From positions 62,001 to 126,000 of the forward strand of contig NZ_FNOB01000012.1 of assembly GCF_900106675.1 (NCBI RefSeq): a stretch of DNA of 64,000 nucleotides, in the 5' to 3' direction. This stretch comes from Allgaiera indica. GTDB taxonomy: Bacteria > Pseudomonadota > Alphaproteobacteria > Rhodobacterales > Rhodobacteraceae. The stretch's first letter is position 1. Each line of letters starts with the position of its first letter. Both the position numbers and the translations under genes were made by a program. The notes beneath the pieces are model-generated. The model searched no databases. It saw only the letters and a list, made by a program, of their open reading frames with translations, and had not been told where the DNA came from. Positions 26,175 through 34,402 of this stretch are shown here, one piece after another.

Positions 26175-27137
26175 ATGATCACCGTCACGCCCGAAACCTT
26201 CCGTCTGGCGCAGACCTTCACCATCGCGCGCGGGTCGCGCTCCGAGGCCAAGGTGCTGACCGTCCGGATCACGCGCGATGGCGTAACCGGCCTAGGCGAA
26301 TGCGTGCCCTATGCGCGCTATGGCGAAAGCCTAGACAGCGTCACCACCCAGATCGAGGGCCTGCCCGAAGGTATCTCGCGCCGCGAGTTGCAAGAGGCGC
26401 TTCCCGCCGGCGCGGCCCGTAATGCCGTCGATTGCGCGCTTTGGGACCTGGAGGCAAAGCGCGCAGGCAAGCGAGTGTGGGATCAGGCCGGCCTGCCCGC
26501 GCCGCAGCCAATGGTCACCGCCTATACGCTGTCGCTGGACGATCCCGACCGGATGCGGGCCGAGGCCGCGAAGAACGCCCATCGCCCGTTACTGAAGATC
26601 AAGCTGGGCACGCCCGACGACATGCATCGCCTATCGGCGGTCCGCGCCGGAGCCCCCGACGCGAAGATCATCGTCGATGCGAACGAGGGCTGGACCACCG
26701 AGATCTACGCCGATCTGGCCCCGCATCTGAAGAAGATCGGCGTGGCGCTGGTCGAACAGCCGCTGCCCGCCGGCGCCGATGAGGCATTGGCCGAGATCGC
26801 CCGCCCGATCCCGGTCTGCGCGGATGAAAGCTGTCACGATCGCGCGACGCTTGCCGATCTTGCCGGCAAGTACGACATGGTCAACATCAAGCTGGACAAG
26901 ACCGGCGGGCTGACCGAGGCGCTGGCGCTGCGCGATCTGGCGCGGGCGCAGGGCTACCGGGTGATGGTCGGCTGCATGGTCGGGTCGTCGCTGGCGATGG
27001 CGCCCGCGGTGCTGCTGGCCCAGGGCGCGGACTATGTGGATCTTGACGGCCCGCTTCTGCTGGCCGAAGACCGCGAGGCGCCCCTGCATTACGACAGCCG
27101 GGGCGTGCATCCCCCGCGCGCCGCCCTCTGGGGCTGA
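26175..27137 (+). CDS. dgcA: Enolase-superfamily epimerase, N-acetyl-D-glutamate racemase DgcA
   Basis: A 320-residue member of the dipeptide epimerase group of the enolase superfamily. Catalytic layout is intact: KIK (Lys141, Lys143), metal ligands Asp168 (VDANEGW), Glu194 (VEQP) and Asp217 (ADES), and a second lysine in NIKLDKTGG (about 239-242). The two-base chemistry fits epimerisation at an alpha carbon. The close relatives act on L-Ala-D/L-Glu dipeptides, but the gene directly after dgcN points to N-acetyl-D-glutamate to N-acetyl-L-glutamate. Start ATG 26175 follows GGAGAGACC, 74 bases after dgcN. Confidence 0.85.
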   Translation: MITVTPETFRLAQTFTIARGSRSEAKVLTVRITRDGVTGLGECVPYARYGESLDSVTTQIEGLPEGISRRELQEALPAGAARNAVDCALWDLEAKRAGKRVWDQAGLPAPQPMVTAYTLSLDDPDRMRAEAAKNAHRPLLKIKLGTPDDMHRLSAVRAGAPDAKIIVDANEGWTTEIYADLAPHLKKIGVALVEQPLPAGADEALAEIARPIPVCADESCHDRATLADLAGKYDMVNIKLDKTGGLTEALALRDLARAQGYRVMVGCMVGSSLAMAPAVLLAQGADYVDLDGPLLLAEDREAPLHYDSRGVHPPRAALWG

Positions 27138-27166
27138 GCCCTGTGCCAACCGAAAGGACCCAAGCC

Positions 27167-28027
27167 ATGAGCCGCATCGTCCATGTCAACGGCGACTACC
27201 TGCCCGAGGAAGACGCAAAGGTATCGATCTTCGATCGCGGCTTTCTGATGTCGGACGCGGTCTATGAGGTGACCTCGGTTCTGGGCGGCAAGCTGATCGA
27301 CTTCGCGGGCCACGCCACCCGGCTGGCGCGCTCGCTGAGGGAACTCGACATGGCCGCGCCCTGTTCCGAGGACGAGCTGCTGGCGATCCACCGGGAACTG
27401 ATCGCGCGCAACGATCTGGACGAGGGGTTGATCTATCTGCAGGTCAGCCGGGGCAATCCGGGCGATCGCGATTTCGCCTTTCCCGGGCCCGAAGTGAAGC
27501 CCACGCTGGTGCTGTTCACCCAGGCGAAGCCGGGGCTGGCCGACAACCCCGCCGCGAAGGTCGGCATCAAGGTGATCTCGATCGACGACATCCGCTGGGG
27601 CCGGCGCGACATCAAGACGGTGCAGCTGCTTTACCCTTCGATGGGCAAGATGATGGCCAAGAAGGCCGGCGCCGACGATGCCTGGCTGGTCGAGGACGGC
27701 TTCGTGACCGAAGGCACCTCGAACAACGCCTATATCGTGAAGGGCGGCCGGATCATCACCCGCAACCTGGGCACCGATATCCTGCACGGGATCACCCGCG
27801 CCGCGGTGCTGCGCTTCGCCCGCGAGGCACAGATGGAGGTAGAGGAACGCCCCTTCACGATCGAAGAGGCGAAGGCGGCGGACGAGGCCTTCTTTACCTC
27901 GGCCTCGGCTTTCGTGATGCCGGTGGTCGAGGTCGACGGGGCCAAGGTGGGCGCCGGCACGCCGGGCCCGGTGGCGGCCCGCCTGCGCGAAATCTATCTG
28001 GATGAAAGCCGCAAGGCCGCTATCTGA
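27167..28027 (+). CDS. D-amino acid aminotransferase (class IV)
   Basis: A 286-residue PLP enzyme of fold type IV. The opening VNGDYLPEEDAKVSIFDRGF, catalytic Lys150 in RDIKTVQ, and EGTSNNAYIVK (phosphate and cofactor site) followed by ILHGITRAAVL identify the D-alanine/branched-chain group; the RDIKTVQLLYP variant fits D-amino acid transaminases better than IlvE. It would interconvert D-alanine and D-glutamate with their oxoacids, which suits the preceding dgcN-dgcA pair. AAGGA before ATG 27167; spacing of 29 bases from dgcA supports one transcript. Confidence 0.88.
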   Translation: MSRIVHVNGDYLPEEDAKVSIFDRGFLMSDAVYEVTSVLGGKLIDFAGHATRLARSLRELDMAAPCSEDELLAIHRELIARNDLDEGLIYLQVSRGNPGDRDFAFPGPEVKPTLVLFTQAKPGLADNPAAKVGIKVISIDDIRWGRRDIKTVQLLYPSMGKMMAKKAGADDAWLVEDGFVTEGTSNNAYIVKGGRIITRNLGTDILHGITRAAVLRFAREAQMEVEERPFTIEEAKAADEAFFTSASAFVMPVVEVDGAKVGAGTPGPVAARLREIYLDESRKAAI

Positions 28028-28158
28028 TCGCCAAAGGGGGTGACAGCCGCGTGTGGCGATCCCTGGCGGTGCAGTGCCGGGGGTCGGATCCACCGCATTG
28101 ACCCCGGCCCAGACGCGCGATATTCCCGCGCACCGCGGCGCCTGCTAGGCGCGCCTGT

Positions 28159-28193
28159 CCCGGTCGCAGCCCACCCGGGGATCAAAACAAGGG
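28159..28193 (+). promoter_or_regulatory. preQ1-I riboswitch controlling queCDE
   Basis: A 35-base element just before queC. P1 pairs CCCGG (28159-28163) with CCGGG (28175-28179). The loop begins TCGCAG (28164-28169), and the A-rich tail CAAAACAAGGG (28183-28193) completes a pseudoknot; C28174 is in the place of the cytosine that pairs with preQ1. Loop and tail are nearly the same as in the class I preQ1 aptamer of Thermoanaerobacter tengcongensis as I remember it. The tail's AAGGG is also the Shine-Dalgarno, seven bases from the queC ATG, so preQ1 binding should block translation initiation. Confidence 0.85.
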
Positions 28194-28200
28194 ATCGAAC

Positions 28201-28902
28201 ATGAAGACCATCGTCATCTGCTCTGGCGGGTTGGATTCGGTATCGCTGGCCCAAATGGTGGCAGCCGAACACGATCTGACCCGCCTGGTGTCCTTCGACT
28301 ACGGCCAGCGTCATCGCAAGGAGCTGGAATTCGCCGCCCGTGCCGCCGCGCGGCTTGGGGTGCCGCACGATATCATCGACATGCGCGGCATCGGCGCGGC
28401 GCTGACCGGCTCGGCGCTGACCGATGACATCGACGTGCCCGACGGCCATTATGCCGAGGACACCATGCGCATCACAGTGGTGCCCAACCGCAACGCGATC
28501 ATGCTGGCGGTGGCCTTCGGCATGGCGGCGGCAAACGGCGACGACGCGGTCGCCACCGCCGTCCATGGCGGCGATCATTTCATCTATCCCGATTGCCGCC
28601 CTGCCTTCACCGAGGCTTTCGAGACGATGCAGAAGGCGGCGCTTGACGGCTATGCTGACATCCGCCTTTACACCCCGTTCGTGCATCGCACCAAGGCCGA
28701 TATCGTGACCGAGGGCGCGCGCGTGGGCACCCCCTTCGCCGAGACCTGGTCTTGCTACAAGGGCGGGGCGCGGCATTGCGGCCGCTGCGGCACCTGCGTC
28801 GAGCGGCGCGAGGCCTTCCATCTGGCCGGCATCCCGGATCCGACCGACTACGAGGATCCGGATTACTGGCGGCAGGCGATCGCCGCGCGCGAGGGCCGCT
28901 AG
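28201..28902 (+). CDS. queC: 7-cyano-7-deazaguanine synthase
   Basis: Makes preQ0 from 7-carboxy-7-deazaguanine, ammonia and ATP in queuosine synthesis. 233 residues. The PP-loop SGGLDS (8-13) binds ATP; FDYGQRHRKELEFAA, VPNRNAIMLAVAFGMA and HGGDHFIYPDCRPAF follow. A C-terminal cysteine cluster, CYKGG...HCGRCGTC (about 184-198), binds zinc. First gene of queC-queD-queE; queD begins immediately after the TAG stop. Translation is probably gated by the preQ1 riboswitch upstream. No queF is in the window. Confidence 0.97.
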   Translation: MKTIVICSGGLDSVSLAQMVAAEHDLTRLVSFDYGQRHRKELEFAARAAARLGVPHDIIDMRGIGAALTGSALTDDIDVPDGHYAEDTMRITVVPNRNAIMLAVAFGMAAANGDDAVATAVHGGDHFIYPDCRPAFTEAFETMQKAALDGYADIRLYTPFVHRTKADIVTEGARVGTPFAETWSCYKGGARHCGRCGTCVERREAFHLAGIPDPTDYEDPDYWRQAIAAREGR

Positions 28903-29256
28903 ATGTACCGTATTGCCAAGGAATTCGCCTTCTCGGCCTCGCACCAGCTTTGCCATCTGCCGCCCGACCATCAATGCGCGCGCCTGCACGGGCACAATTA
29001 TGTGGTGGTGGTGGAACTGGCGGCAGAGGCGCTGAACGCCGACGGCTTCGTGCGCGACTATCATGACCTCGCGCCGCTCAAGACCTATATCGACGAATGC
29101 TTCGACCACCGCCATCTGAACGACGTGCTGGACGGGCCGTCGACGGCCGAGACCCTGGCCCGCCATTTCCACGACTGGTGCCGCGCGCGGTGGCCGGAAA
29201 CGGTGGCGGTGCGGGTCAGCGAAACGCCCAAGACCTGGGCCGAGTACCGGCCATGA
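28903..29256 (+). CDS. queD: 6-carboxy-5,6,7,8-tetrahydropterin synthase
   Basis: Converts dihydroneopterin triphosphate to carboxytetrahydropterin, the step before QueE. 117 residues, normal for QueD. Zinc ligands His14, His29 and His31 (SASHQL, RLHGHNY) and catalytic Cys25 are present, plus [21 protein letters not shown] in two parts and the late [13 protein letters not shown] abuts the queC stop codon, and its own stop overlaps the queE start as ATGA, so the three genes are translationally linked. Confidence 0.96.
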   Translation: MYRIAKEFAFSASHQLCHLPPDHQCARLHGHNYVVVVELAAEALNADGFVRDYHDLAPLKTYIDECFDHRHLNDVLDGPSTAETLARHFHDWCRARWPETVAVRVSETPKTWAEYRP

Positions 29257-29972
29257 CCGCCCCGCGCCCGCTGCGCATCGCCGAGATCTTCGGCCCCACG
29301 ATCCAGGGCGAGGGCGCGCTGATCGGCGAGGCCACGGTGTTCATCCGCGCCGGTGGCTGCGATTACCGCTGCGTCTGGTGCGACAGTCTGCACGCCGTCG
29401 ACAGCGCCTGGCGCGAGACTTGGGCGCCGATGACGCCTAAGGCGGTCTGGGACGAGGTGCTGCGCCTTTCGGGCGGGCGACCGCTGACGGTGTCGATCTC
29501 GGGCGGCAATCCGGCGATCCAGGATTTCGCGCCGGTGATCGCGCGCGGAAAGGCCGAGGGCTACCGCTTTGCCTGCGAAACCCAAGGCTCGGTCGCGCGG
29601 CCGTGGTTCGGCGATCTCGACACGCTGGTGCTGTCGCCCAAGCCGCCCTCCAGCAAGGAGACGGTGGATTGGAAGGCCTTCGCCGATTGCGTCGCGGCCG
29701 GCGCGGGGGCGGGCAGGACGGTGATGAAGATCGTGATCTTCGACGCGGCCGATCTGGCCTGGGCCCGCGCCGCCCACGCCCGACATCCGGAGCTTCCCCT
29801 TTATCTGCAGCCGGGCAATCCCGAGGTCGATCCGGAGCGGTCCGTCGATCCCCAGGCCCTGGCCGACCGGATGCTGTGGCTGGTTGAGCAGACCACGGGC
29901 GCGGGCTGGTTCGTTCCGCGTATTCTGCCGCAGTTGCATGTGCTTATCTGGGGCAACCGGCGCGGCGTCTGA
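29253..29972 (+). CDS. queE: 7-carboxy-7-deazaguanine synthase, radical SAM
   Basis: Radical SAM ring contraction from carboxytetrahydropterin to 7-carboxy-7-deazaguanine. 239 residues. The 4Fe-4S cluster is bound by Cys36, Cys40 and Cys43 ([12 protein letters not shown]), preceded by the family's [30 protein letters not shown] and LSPKPPSS are typical of the SAM and substrate sites. Its ATG overlaps the queD stop. It ends before a G-rich intergenic repeat. Confidence 0.96.
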   Translation: MTAPRPLRIAEIFGPTIQGEGALIGEATVFIRAGGCDYRCVWCDSLHAVDSAWRETWAPMTPKAVWDEVLRLSGGRPLTVSISGGNPAIQDFAPVIARGKAEGYRFACETQGSVARPWFGDLDTLVLSPKPPSSKETVDWKAFADCVAAGAGAGRTVMKIVIFDAADLAWARAAHARHPELPLYLQPGNPEVDPERSVDPQALADRMLWLVEQTTGAGWFVPRILPQLHVLIWGNRRGV

Positions 29973-29984
29973 GGGCTGCGGGCG

Positions 29985-30050
29985 CCGAAGGCGGGGGGGC
30001 TGCCCCCCGCACCCCCCGGCGTATTTGTGGAACAATGAAAGCAGGGAGGG
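29985..30050. repeat. Intergenic repeat-like element with G7/C6 hairpin
   Basis: GGGGGG-CTG-CCCCCC (29994-30008), then GCACCCCCCGGCGTATTTGTGG-type sequence and AACAATGAAAGC. Similar GC-tract-plus-GTATTT elements are, from memory, widespread after genes in Rhodobacteraceae. It lies just past queE and could end transcription or stabilise the 3' end. The rest of 30051-30242 is G-rich and shows no gene. Confidence 0.5.
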
Positions 30051-30242
30051 CGTCTGGCTGGTCTTCCTGGCGCGCGGGTGGCGGGCATGGCGTTGCGAGG
30101 CCGGGGGGGGCGCGGCGGAGCGCACCAGCGGCATCCCCGAACGGTGCGGGCTGCGTGGCGTGAGGCGCTTGCCGCAAGGGGCGGCCGACAGGAGGCCGCA
30201 GGCGCAGGACGAGGGGGGTGGATGGGGGGGTAGGTGGTGCGA

Positions 30243-31010
30243 TCAGTGCTGATCGTCTTCCTTGTCCTCATCGTCGTCGCCCCCGGGAAGGTTGAAGAAG
30301 CTGTCCGCATCCGAGAAGTCCGCGGGGCTTTTTTCTTCCTCTTCGGCGGTGTCGACGCCGCCCAGGGTGAAGGTTTCGAGCCCGGCGATCGCCGAGGGGA
30401 TCTTCGGCTCGTCCGGCATGCCCAGGGATTGTTCGGTCGAGACCAGCTTGCGGCGTTCGTCATCGGTCATGACCGAGCCCTCGGCCGCCTTCTTGCGCGC
30501 AGCCTGCTGGACGGCTGCGTCCAGTTCGGTCTGCTTGCACAGACCCAGCGCGACAGGGTCGATCGGCTGGATGTTGGCGATGTTCCAATGGGTGCGTTCG
30601 CGGATCGACTGGATCGTGGGTTTCGTCGTACCGACCAGTTTGCCCACCTGACCATCGGTAAGCTCGGGGTGGAACTTCACCAGCCACAGGATCGCCGCAG
30701 GGCGGTCCTGGCGCTTCGACAGCGGCGTGTAGCGCGGACCGCGGCGCTTTTCCTCGCCCACGGACGCTGGATTGAACTTCAGCTTCAGCTTGTGCTGCGG
30801 ATCCTTTTTGCCGCGCTCGATCTCGATCTGGTCAAGCTGGTTGTTCGCGATCGGGTCGAAGCCCTTCACGCCCGCCGCCACGTCGCCGTCGGCAATGCCC
30901 TGGATTTCCAGCTCATGCATGCCGCAGAAATCGGCGATCTGCTTGAAGCTCAGCGTCGTGTTGTCCACCAGCCAGACAGCGGTGGCCTTCGGCATCAGGG
31001 GCTTGTTCAT
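30243..31010 (-). CDS. DUF1013 family regulator
   Basis: A 255-residue alphaproteobacterial protein of the DUF1013 family, annotated by some as cell-cycle regulator TrcR. The N-terminal half has MPKATAVWLVDNTTLSFKQI and ADFCGMHELEIQGIADGDVA, a helix-turn-helix-like segment; later comes HPELTDGQVGKLVGTTKPTI, a second such segment. The C-terminus is an acidic tail ending in GGDDDEDKEDD. DNA binding is likely but targets are unknown. GTG at 31019 is in frame, but AAGGAG is placed for ATG 31010-31008, which I use. Confidence 0.88.
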   Translation of the reverse strand: MNKPLMPKATAVWLVDNTTLSFKQIADFCGMHELEIQGIADGDVAAGVKGFDPIANNQLDQIEIERGKKDPQHKLKLKFNPASVGEEKRRGPRYTPLSKRQDRPAAILWLVKFHPELTDGQVGKLVGTTKPTIQSIRERTHWNIANIQPIDPVALGLCKQTELDAAVQQAARKKAAEGSVMTDDERRKLVSTEQSLGMPDEPKIPSAIAGLETFTLGGVDTAEEEEKSPADFSDADSFFNLPGGDDDEDKEDDQH

Positions 31011-31134
31011 CTCAGCCACTCCTTTACAAATCTCTCCCGTGCCGGGAAACGGCTGCGGCCCGGGGCCGCATTTCCTCGATGTCCGGGGAAGTCCGGCCCG
31101 GTATAATCCGCTTGGCCGCCGGAGGGAAGAGAAA

Positions 31135-31785
31135 ATGCGCCTTGTCCTGGCCCTGCTGATCGTTCTGGGAGCGGTCCCGCCGTTCGCTTCGCCCGCCCAG
31201 GCGGTCGGAGAGCGCGCCGGACAGTTCGACTATTATGTCCTGTCACTGTCCTGGTCGCCCAGCTGGTGTGCCTTGACCGGCGATACGCGCAACTCACCGC
31301 AATGTCGGTCGACGCGGCCGTTCGGGTTCACCCTGCACGGGCTTTGGCCGCAGGACACGCGTGGTTATCCCAGCTATTGCCGTACCGCGCAGCGCGATCC
31401 CAGCCGCGCGCAGACCGCCGCGATGGCCGATCTTACCGGCACGCCGGGGCTGGCCTGGCACGAATGGAAGAAGCATGGCCGCTGCACCGGCCTGTCGGCG
31501 GCGGCCTATTTCGCCACCGCACGCCGCGCCTACGACAGCATCCGCATCCCGCAGGTCTTCCAGCGCCTGCACAAGGACGTGAAGCTGCCCGCGAAAGTGG
31601 TCGAGCAGGCCTTTCTGGAGGCCAATCCGGGCCTGTCGCCCGACATGGTCACCGTGACCTGCGAACGCGGCCGGATCGACGAGGTCCGCATCTGCCTGAC
31701 CAAGAGCCTGCGTCCGCGCCCCTGTGGCGCCGACGTGGTGCGCGACTGCCGGCTGGGCGATGCGCTGATGGACGGGATGCGCTAG
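31135..31785 (+). CDS. Ribonuclease T2 family, periplasmic or secreted
   Basis: A 216-residue RNase T2 with a signal peptide (1-23, MRLVLALLIVLGAV through SPAQA). Both catalytic segments are complete: FTLHGLWP (66-73) with His68, and WHEWKKHGRC (108-117) with Glu110 and His114. Cysteines (45, 57, 82, 117 and two near the end) suit disulfides after export. It cuts single-stranded RNA, as E. coli RNase I does in the periplasm, and may scavenge nucleotides. A TATAAT lies at 31102 but has no good -35. Its TAG stop overlaps the convergent regulator's stop. Confidence 0.93.
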   Translation: MRLVLALLIVLGAVPPFASPAQAVGERAGQFDYYVLSLSWSPSWCALTGDTRNSPQCRSTRPFGFTLHGLWPQDTRGYPSYCRTAQRDPSRAQTAAMADLTGTPGLAWHEWKKHGRCTGLSAAAYFATARRAYDSIRIPQVFQRLHKDVKLPAKVVEQAFLEANPGLSPDMVTVTCERGRIDEVRICLTKSLRPRPCGADVVRDCRLGDALMDGMR

Positions 31786-32138
31786 GGGGCGGGGGGGGCT
31801 TCACCGGCTTCGGAAGGGCGGTCCAACTCGCCCTCCAGGAAGCGCTCAAAAGCGTCGAGGTTCACCGGTTCGAACTGCCCGAAGCCCTGCATCCAGACCG
31901 AGGCGTCGCGCAATGCGTCGGGTTCCAGCTTGCACCACTTCACCCGGCCGCGCTTTTCCTGGGTGATCAGACCGGCGGCGGCCAGGATCGCCAGGTGCTT
32001 CGAAATCGCGGCCAGGGAAATCTCGAACGGCTCGGCCACGTCGGTCACGGCCATGTCGTCTTCCAGCAGCATCGTCAGGATCGCCCGGCGCGTCCGGTCG
32101 GCGAGGGCGGCGAAGATCTGGTCGAGGGCCGATGTCAT
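31782..32138 (-). CDS. ArsR/SmtB-type winged-helix regulator
   Basis: A 118-residue winged-helix protein: IFAALADRTRRAILTMLLED, VTDVAEPFEISLAAISKHLA (recognition helix) and ITQEKRGRVKWCKLEPDAL (wing). This is the DNA-binding layout of ArsR regulators, specifically the non-metal group often found with SRPBCC-domain genes; the metal-binding cysteines of ArsR are missing. Targets unknown. Stop codon TAG overlaps the RNase T2 stop (CTAG, 31782-31785) on the other strand. Confidence 0.9.
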   Translation of the reverse strand: MTSALDQIFAALADRTRRAILTMLLEDDMAVTDVAEPFEISLAAISKHLAILAAAGLITQEKRGRVKWCKLEPDALRDASVWMQGFGQFEPVNLDAFERFLEGELDRPSEAGEAPPAP

Positions 32139-32307
32139 GCGCGATCCTTGCCCCGGGTGCCTGCCATCGTCAACCGAATGGTTGAATATGTCCCGGCGCG
32201 GCGGCGCGCGCCTTGGGCACCTTCCCGGCGGGTTCCTCCTTGTCGCACCTCCATTTAACATTCTGAAAATAAATAATTTAATTTGGATCTCTCGGCTTCG
32301 TGAAGCA

Positions 32308-32336
32308 TTGACTCCATGGCTGGCGCTGCGTAGGTT
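32308..32336 (+). promoter_or_regulatory. Predicted promoter of the F0 ATP synthase operon
   Basis: TTGACT (32308-32313) and TAGGTT (32331-32336) lie 17 bases apart, with a start expected near 32343. An unusually AT-rich run (about 32255-32287) lies upstream and could act like an UP element, although it is somewhat far from the -35. Confidence 0.5.
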
Positions 32337-32367
32337 CCTGCCCGAACGATCCCGGGGGCGAATTTCG

Positions 32368-32697
32368 GTGGCCGATCCAGCCGACGAAGACCGCGTGAAG
32401 CGCTTGGAAGAACGGATCGCGGAGGCGAAGCGGGCCGCGACGCCGAAGCCGAAGCCCCGGATCGAGACCAATCTTGGCCAGGCGAACTATGCCTGGCGGA
32501 TGGTGACGGAACTTGTGGCCGGTCTGGGGATCGGCTTCGTCATCGGATACGCGCTGGACGCCTGGCTGGGCACCAAGCCGCTGTTTCTGGTGGTGTTCAT
32601 ATTGTTGGGCTTCGCGGCAGGGGTGAACGTCATGCTTCGCACCGCCAAGGAGATGCAGAAAGAGGCGGAGAAACCCGCCGAACGCGAAGAGGGCTAG
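32368..32697 (+). CDS. atpI: ATP synthase F0 assembly protein AtpI
   Basis: A 109-residue protein with a charged N-terminal helix ([20 protein letters not shown]) and two membrane segments (about 48-64 and 72-92; [38 protein letters not shown]). This is the alphaproteobacterial AtpI form, which helps assemble the c-ring or carries Mg2+. Start is taken as GTG 32368, which gives a VADPADEDR beginning in line with relatives. First gene of the F0 operon; atpB begins 2 bases after its stop. Confidence 0.88.
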   Translation: MADPADEDRVKRLEERIAEAKRAATPKPKPRIETNLGQANYAWRMVTELVAGLGIGFVIGYALDAWLGTKPLFLVVFILLGFAAGVNVMLRTAKEMQKEAEKPAEREEG

Positions 32698-32699
32698 AC

Positions 32700-33449
32700 A
32701 TGGCGGCAGCGCAGCAAGGTTCGGAACTGGCGATCCATCCGATGCACCAGTTCCTGATCAAGCCCCTGTTCGGCGGGGACACGATCCATTGGTACACCCC
32801 CACCAACCAGACCCTGTGGATGGGGATCGCGATCCTGTGCGTCTATCTGCTGCTGGTCGTGGGGTCGAAGGGGCGGGCGATCATCCCGACCCGGGCCCAG
32901 TCGGTGGCCGAAGTCGCCTATGGTTTCGTCTACAAGATGATCGAGGACATCGCCGGCAAGGAAGGGCTGAAGTTCTTCCCCTACATCATGACGATCTTCA
33001 TGTTCGTGGTGTTTGCCAACACGCTGGGCTTGTTGCCGATCGGCTTTGCCACCACCGCGCATTTCGCCGTGACCGGGACGCTTGCGATCCTGGTCTTCGT
33101 CTCGGTCACCATGATCGGTTTCGTGCGCCATGGCCTTGGCTTTCTGCAGCTTTTCTGGGTCACCGCCGCGCCGCTGCCGCTGCGCCCCTTCCTGGCGTTG
33201 ATCGAGGTGATTTCCTACTTCGTGCGCCCGGTCAGCCATTCCATTCGTCTTGGCGGCAACATGATGGCCGGTCACGCCGTGGTCGAGGTCTTCGCGGCCT
33301 TCGCCGCCGTGGCGCTGATCTCGCCGCTGTCGATCCTGGGGATCTCGGCGATGTATGCGCTCGAACTGCTGGCCGCCTTCGTGCAGGCCTATGTCTTCAC
33401 CATCCTGACCGTCGTCTACCTGAAAGATGCGCTGCATCCCAAGCACTGA
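32700..33449 (+). CDS. atpB: ATP synthase F0 subunit a
   Basis: The proton half-channel stator subunit. 249 residues with five to six membrane helices. The essential arginine is Arg183 in [15 protein letters not shown]; other landmarks are FTNATLW-like [24 protein letters not shown] and [15 protein letters not shown]. Inner membrane. The F1 genes are not in this window, which is normal for this group, where F0 and F1 operons are apart. Confidence 0.97.
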   Translation: MAAAQQGSELAIHPMHQFLIKPLFGGDTIHWYTPTNQTLWMGIAILCVYLLLVVGSKGRAIIPTRAQSVAEVAYGFVYKMIEDIAGKEGLKFFPYIMTIFMFVVFANTLGLLPIGFATTAHFAVTGTLAILVFVSVTMIGFVRHGLGFLQLFWVTAAPLPLRPFLALIEVISYFVRPVSHSIRLGGNMMAGHAVVEVFAAFAAVALISPLSILGISAMYALELLAAFVQAYVFTILTVVYLKDALHPKH

Positions 33450-33493
33450 CGGTCCCCGAAATCTCAAGCCATTCCAATCCAAGGAGAAGTGAC

Positions 33494-33730
33494 ATGACTG
33501 GCGATATCGTTCAAATGGGTCTTTACATCGGCGCCGGCCTGGCTTGCGTCGGCATGGGCGGCGCCGCGATCGGCGTGGGCAACATCATCGGCAACTTCCT
33601 GTCGGGCGCCCTGCGCAACCCGTCGGCTGCGCCGGGCCAGACCGCCATGCTGTTCATCGGCATCGCCTTCGCGGAAGCCTTCGGGATCTTCTCGTTCCTG
33701 GTCGCGCTTCTGTTGATGTTCGCCCTCTAA
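33494..33730 (+). CDS. atpE: ATP synthase F0 subunit c
   Basis: A 78-residue hairpin of two membrane helices. The proton-carrying carboxylate is Glu61 in [12 protein letters not shown]; the loop is [11 protein letters not shown], and the first helix is glycine-rich ([21 protein letters not shown] in parts), as for ring packing. AAGGAGAAG upstream is the strongest ribosome site of the operon, suiting the many copies needed per ring. A stable hairpin follows the stop. Confidence 0.98.
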   Translation: MTGDIVQMGLYIGAGLACVGMGGAAIGVGNIIGNFLSGALRNPSAAPGQTAMLFIGIAFAEAFGIFSFLVALLLMFAL

Positions 33731-33733
33731 GAT

Positions 33734-33763
33734 CCCGCGACCCCGCCATCATCCGGTCGCGGG
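33734..33763 (+). promoter_or_regulatory. Intercistronic hairpin after atpE
   Basis: A 9-bp perfect stem, CCCGCGACC with GGTCGCGGG, and a 12-base loop, starting 3 bases after the atpE stop and with no U-run. It probably protects or partly ends the atpE message and so helps make more c subunit than b subunits; this is inference. Confidence 0.5.
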
Positions 33764-33843
33764 CCCAGATGGGCCGCGCACCGGTGGCGGGCGGGTCGGG
33801 CGGCTGATCGCCCGGCCGGGACAGCAGGGCACAGGAGGACGTC

Positions 33844-34398
33844 ATGTCAACAGCAGCAGCAGCGGTCACCGCGGTCGCCGCAGACCATCCGACCCCGGCC
33901 ACGGAAGCCGCGGGGATGCCGCAGCTCGACTTCTCGACCTATCCGAACCAGATCTTCTGGCTCGCGATCGCGCTGATCATCATCTACCTGATGCTCAACC
34001 GCGTCGCGTTGCCGCGCATCGGCGCGGTCCTTGCCGAACGCAAGGGCACGATCACCAACGATATCGCGGCCGCCGAAGAGCTGAAGATGAAGGCGCAGGA
34101 GGCCGAGAAGGCCTACAATCAGGCGCTGGCCGATGCCCGCAGCGAAGCGGCGCGGATCGTGGCCGAGGCCAAGGCCGAGATCCAGGCCGATCTGGATGCC
34201 GCGACGGCCGAGGCCGACGCCCAGATCTCCAAGAAGGCCGCCGAGGCCGAGGCGCGGATCGGCGAGATCCGGGCCAGCGCGGTCGATAGCGTGACCATCG
34301 TCGCCAAGGACACCGCGAAGGAACTGGTCGCGGCGCTGGGCGGCAAGGCCGACGCACGCAGCGTGACCGCGGCGGTCACCGCGCGGCTGAAAGGGTAG
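33844..34398 (+). CDS. atpX: ATP synthase F0 subunit b'
   Basis: The second, divergent b-type stator subunit found in photosynthetic and related alphaproteobacteria. 184 residues: a short Ala/Thr-rich start, one membrane helix (about 38-56, [19 protein letters not shown]), then a long Ala/Glu/Lys-rich coiled coil (60-165). It pairs with AtpF to make the peripheral stalk. GGAGG before ATG 33844; atpF begins 4 bases after the stop. Confidence 0.95.
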   Translation: MSTAAAAVTAVAADHPTPATEAAGMPQLDFSTYPNQIFWLAIALIIIYLMLNRVALPRIGAVLAERKGTITNDIAAAEELKMKAQEAEKAYNQALADARSEAARIVAEAKAEIQADLDAATAEADAQISKKAAEAEARIGEIRASAVDSVTIVAKDTAKELVAALGGKADARSVTAAVTARLKG

Positions 34399-34402
34399 GG
34401 CG

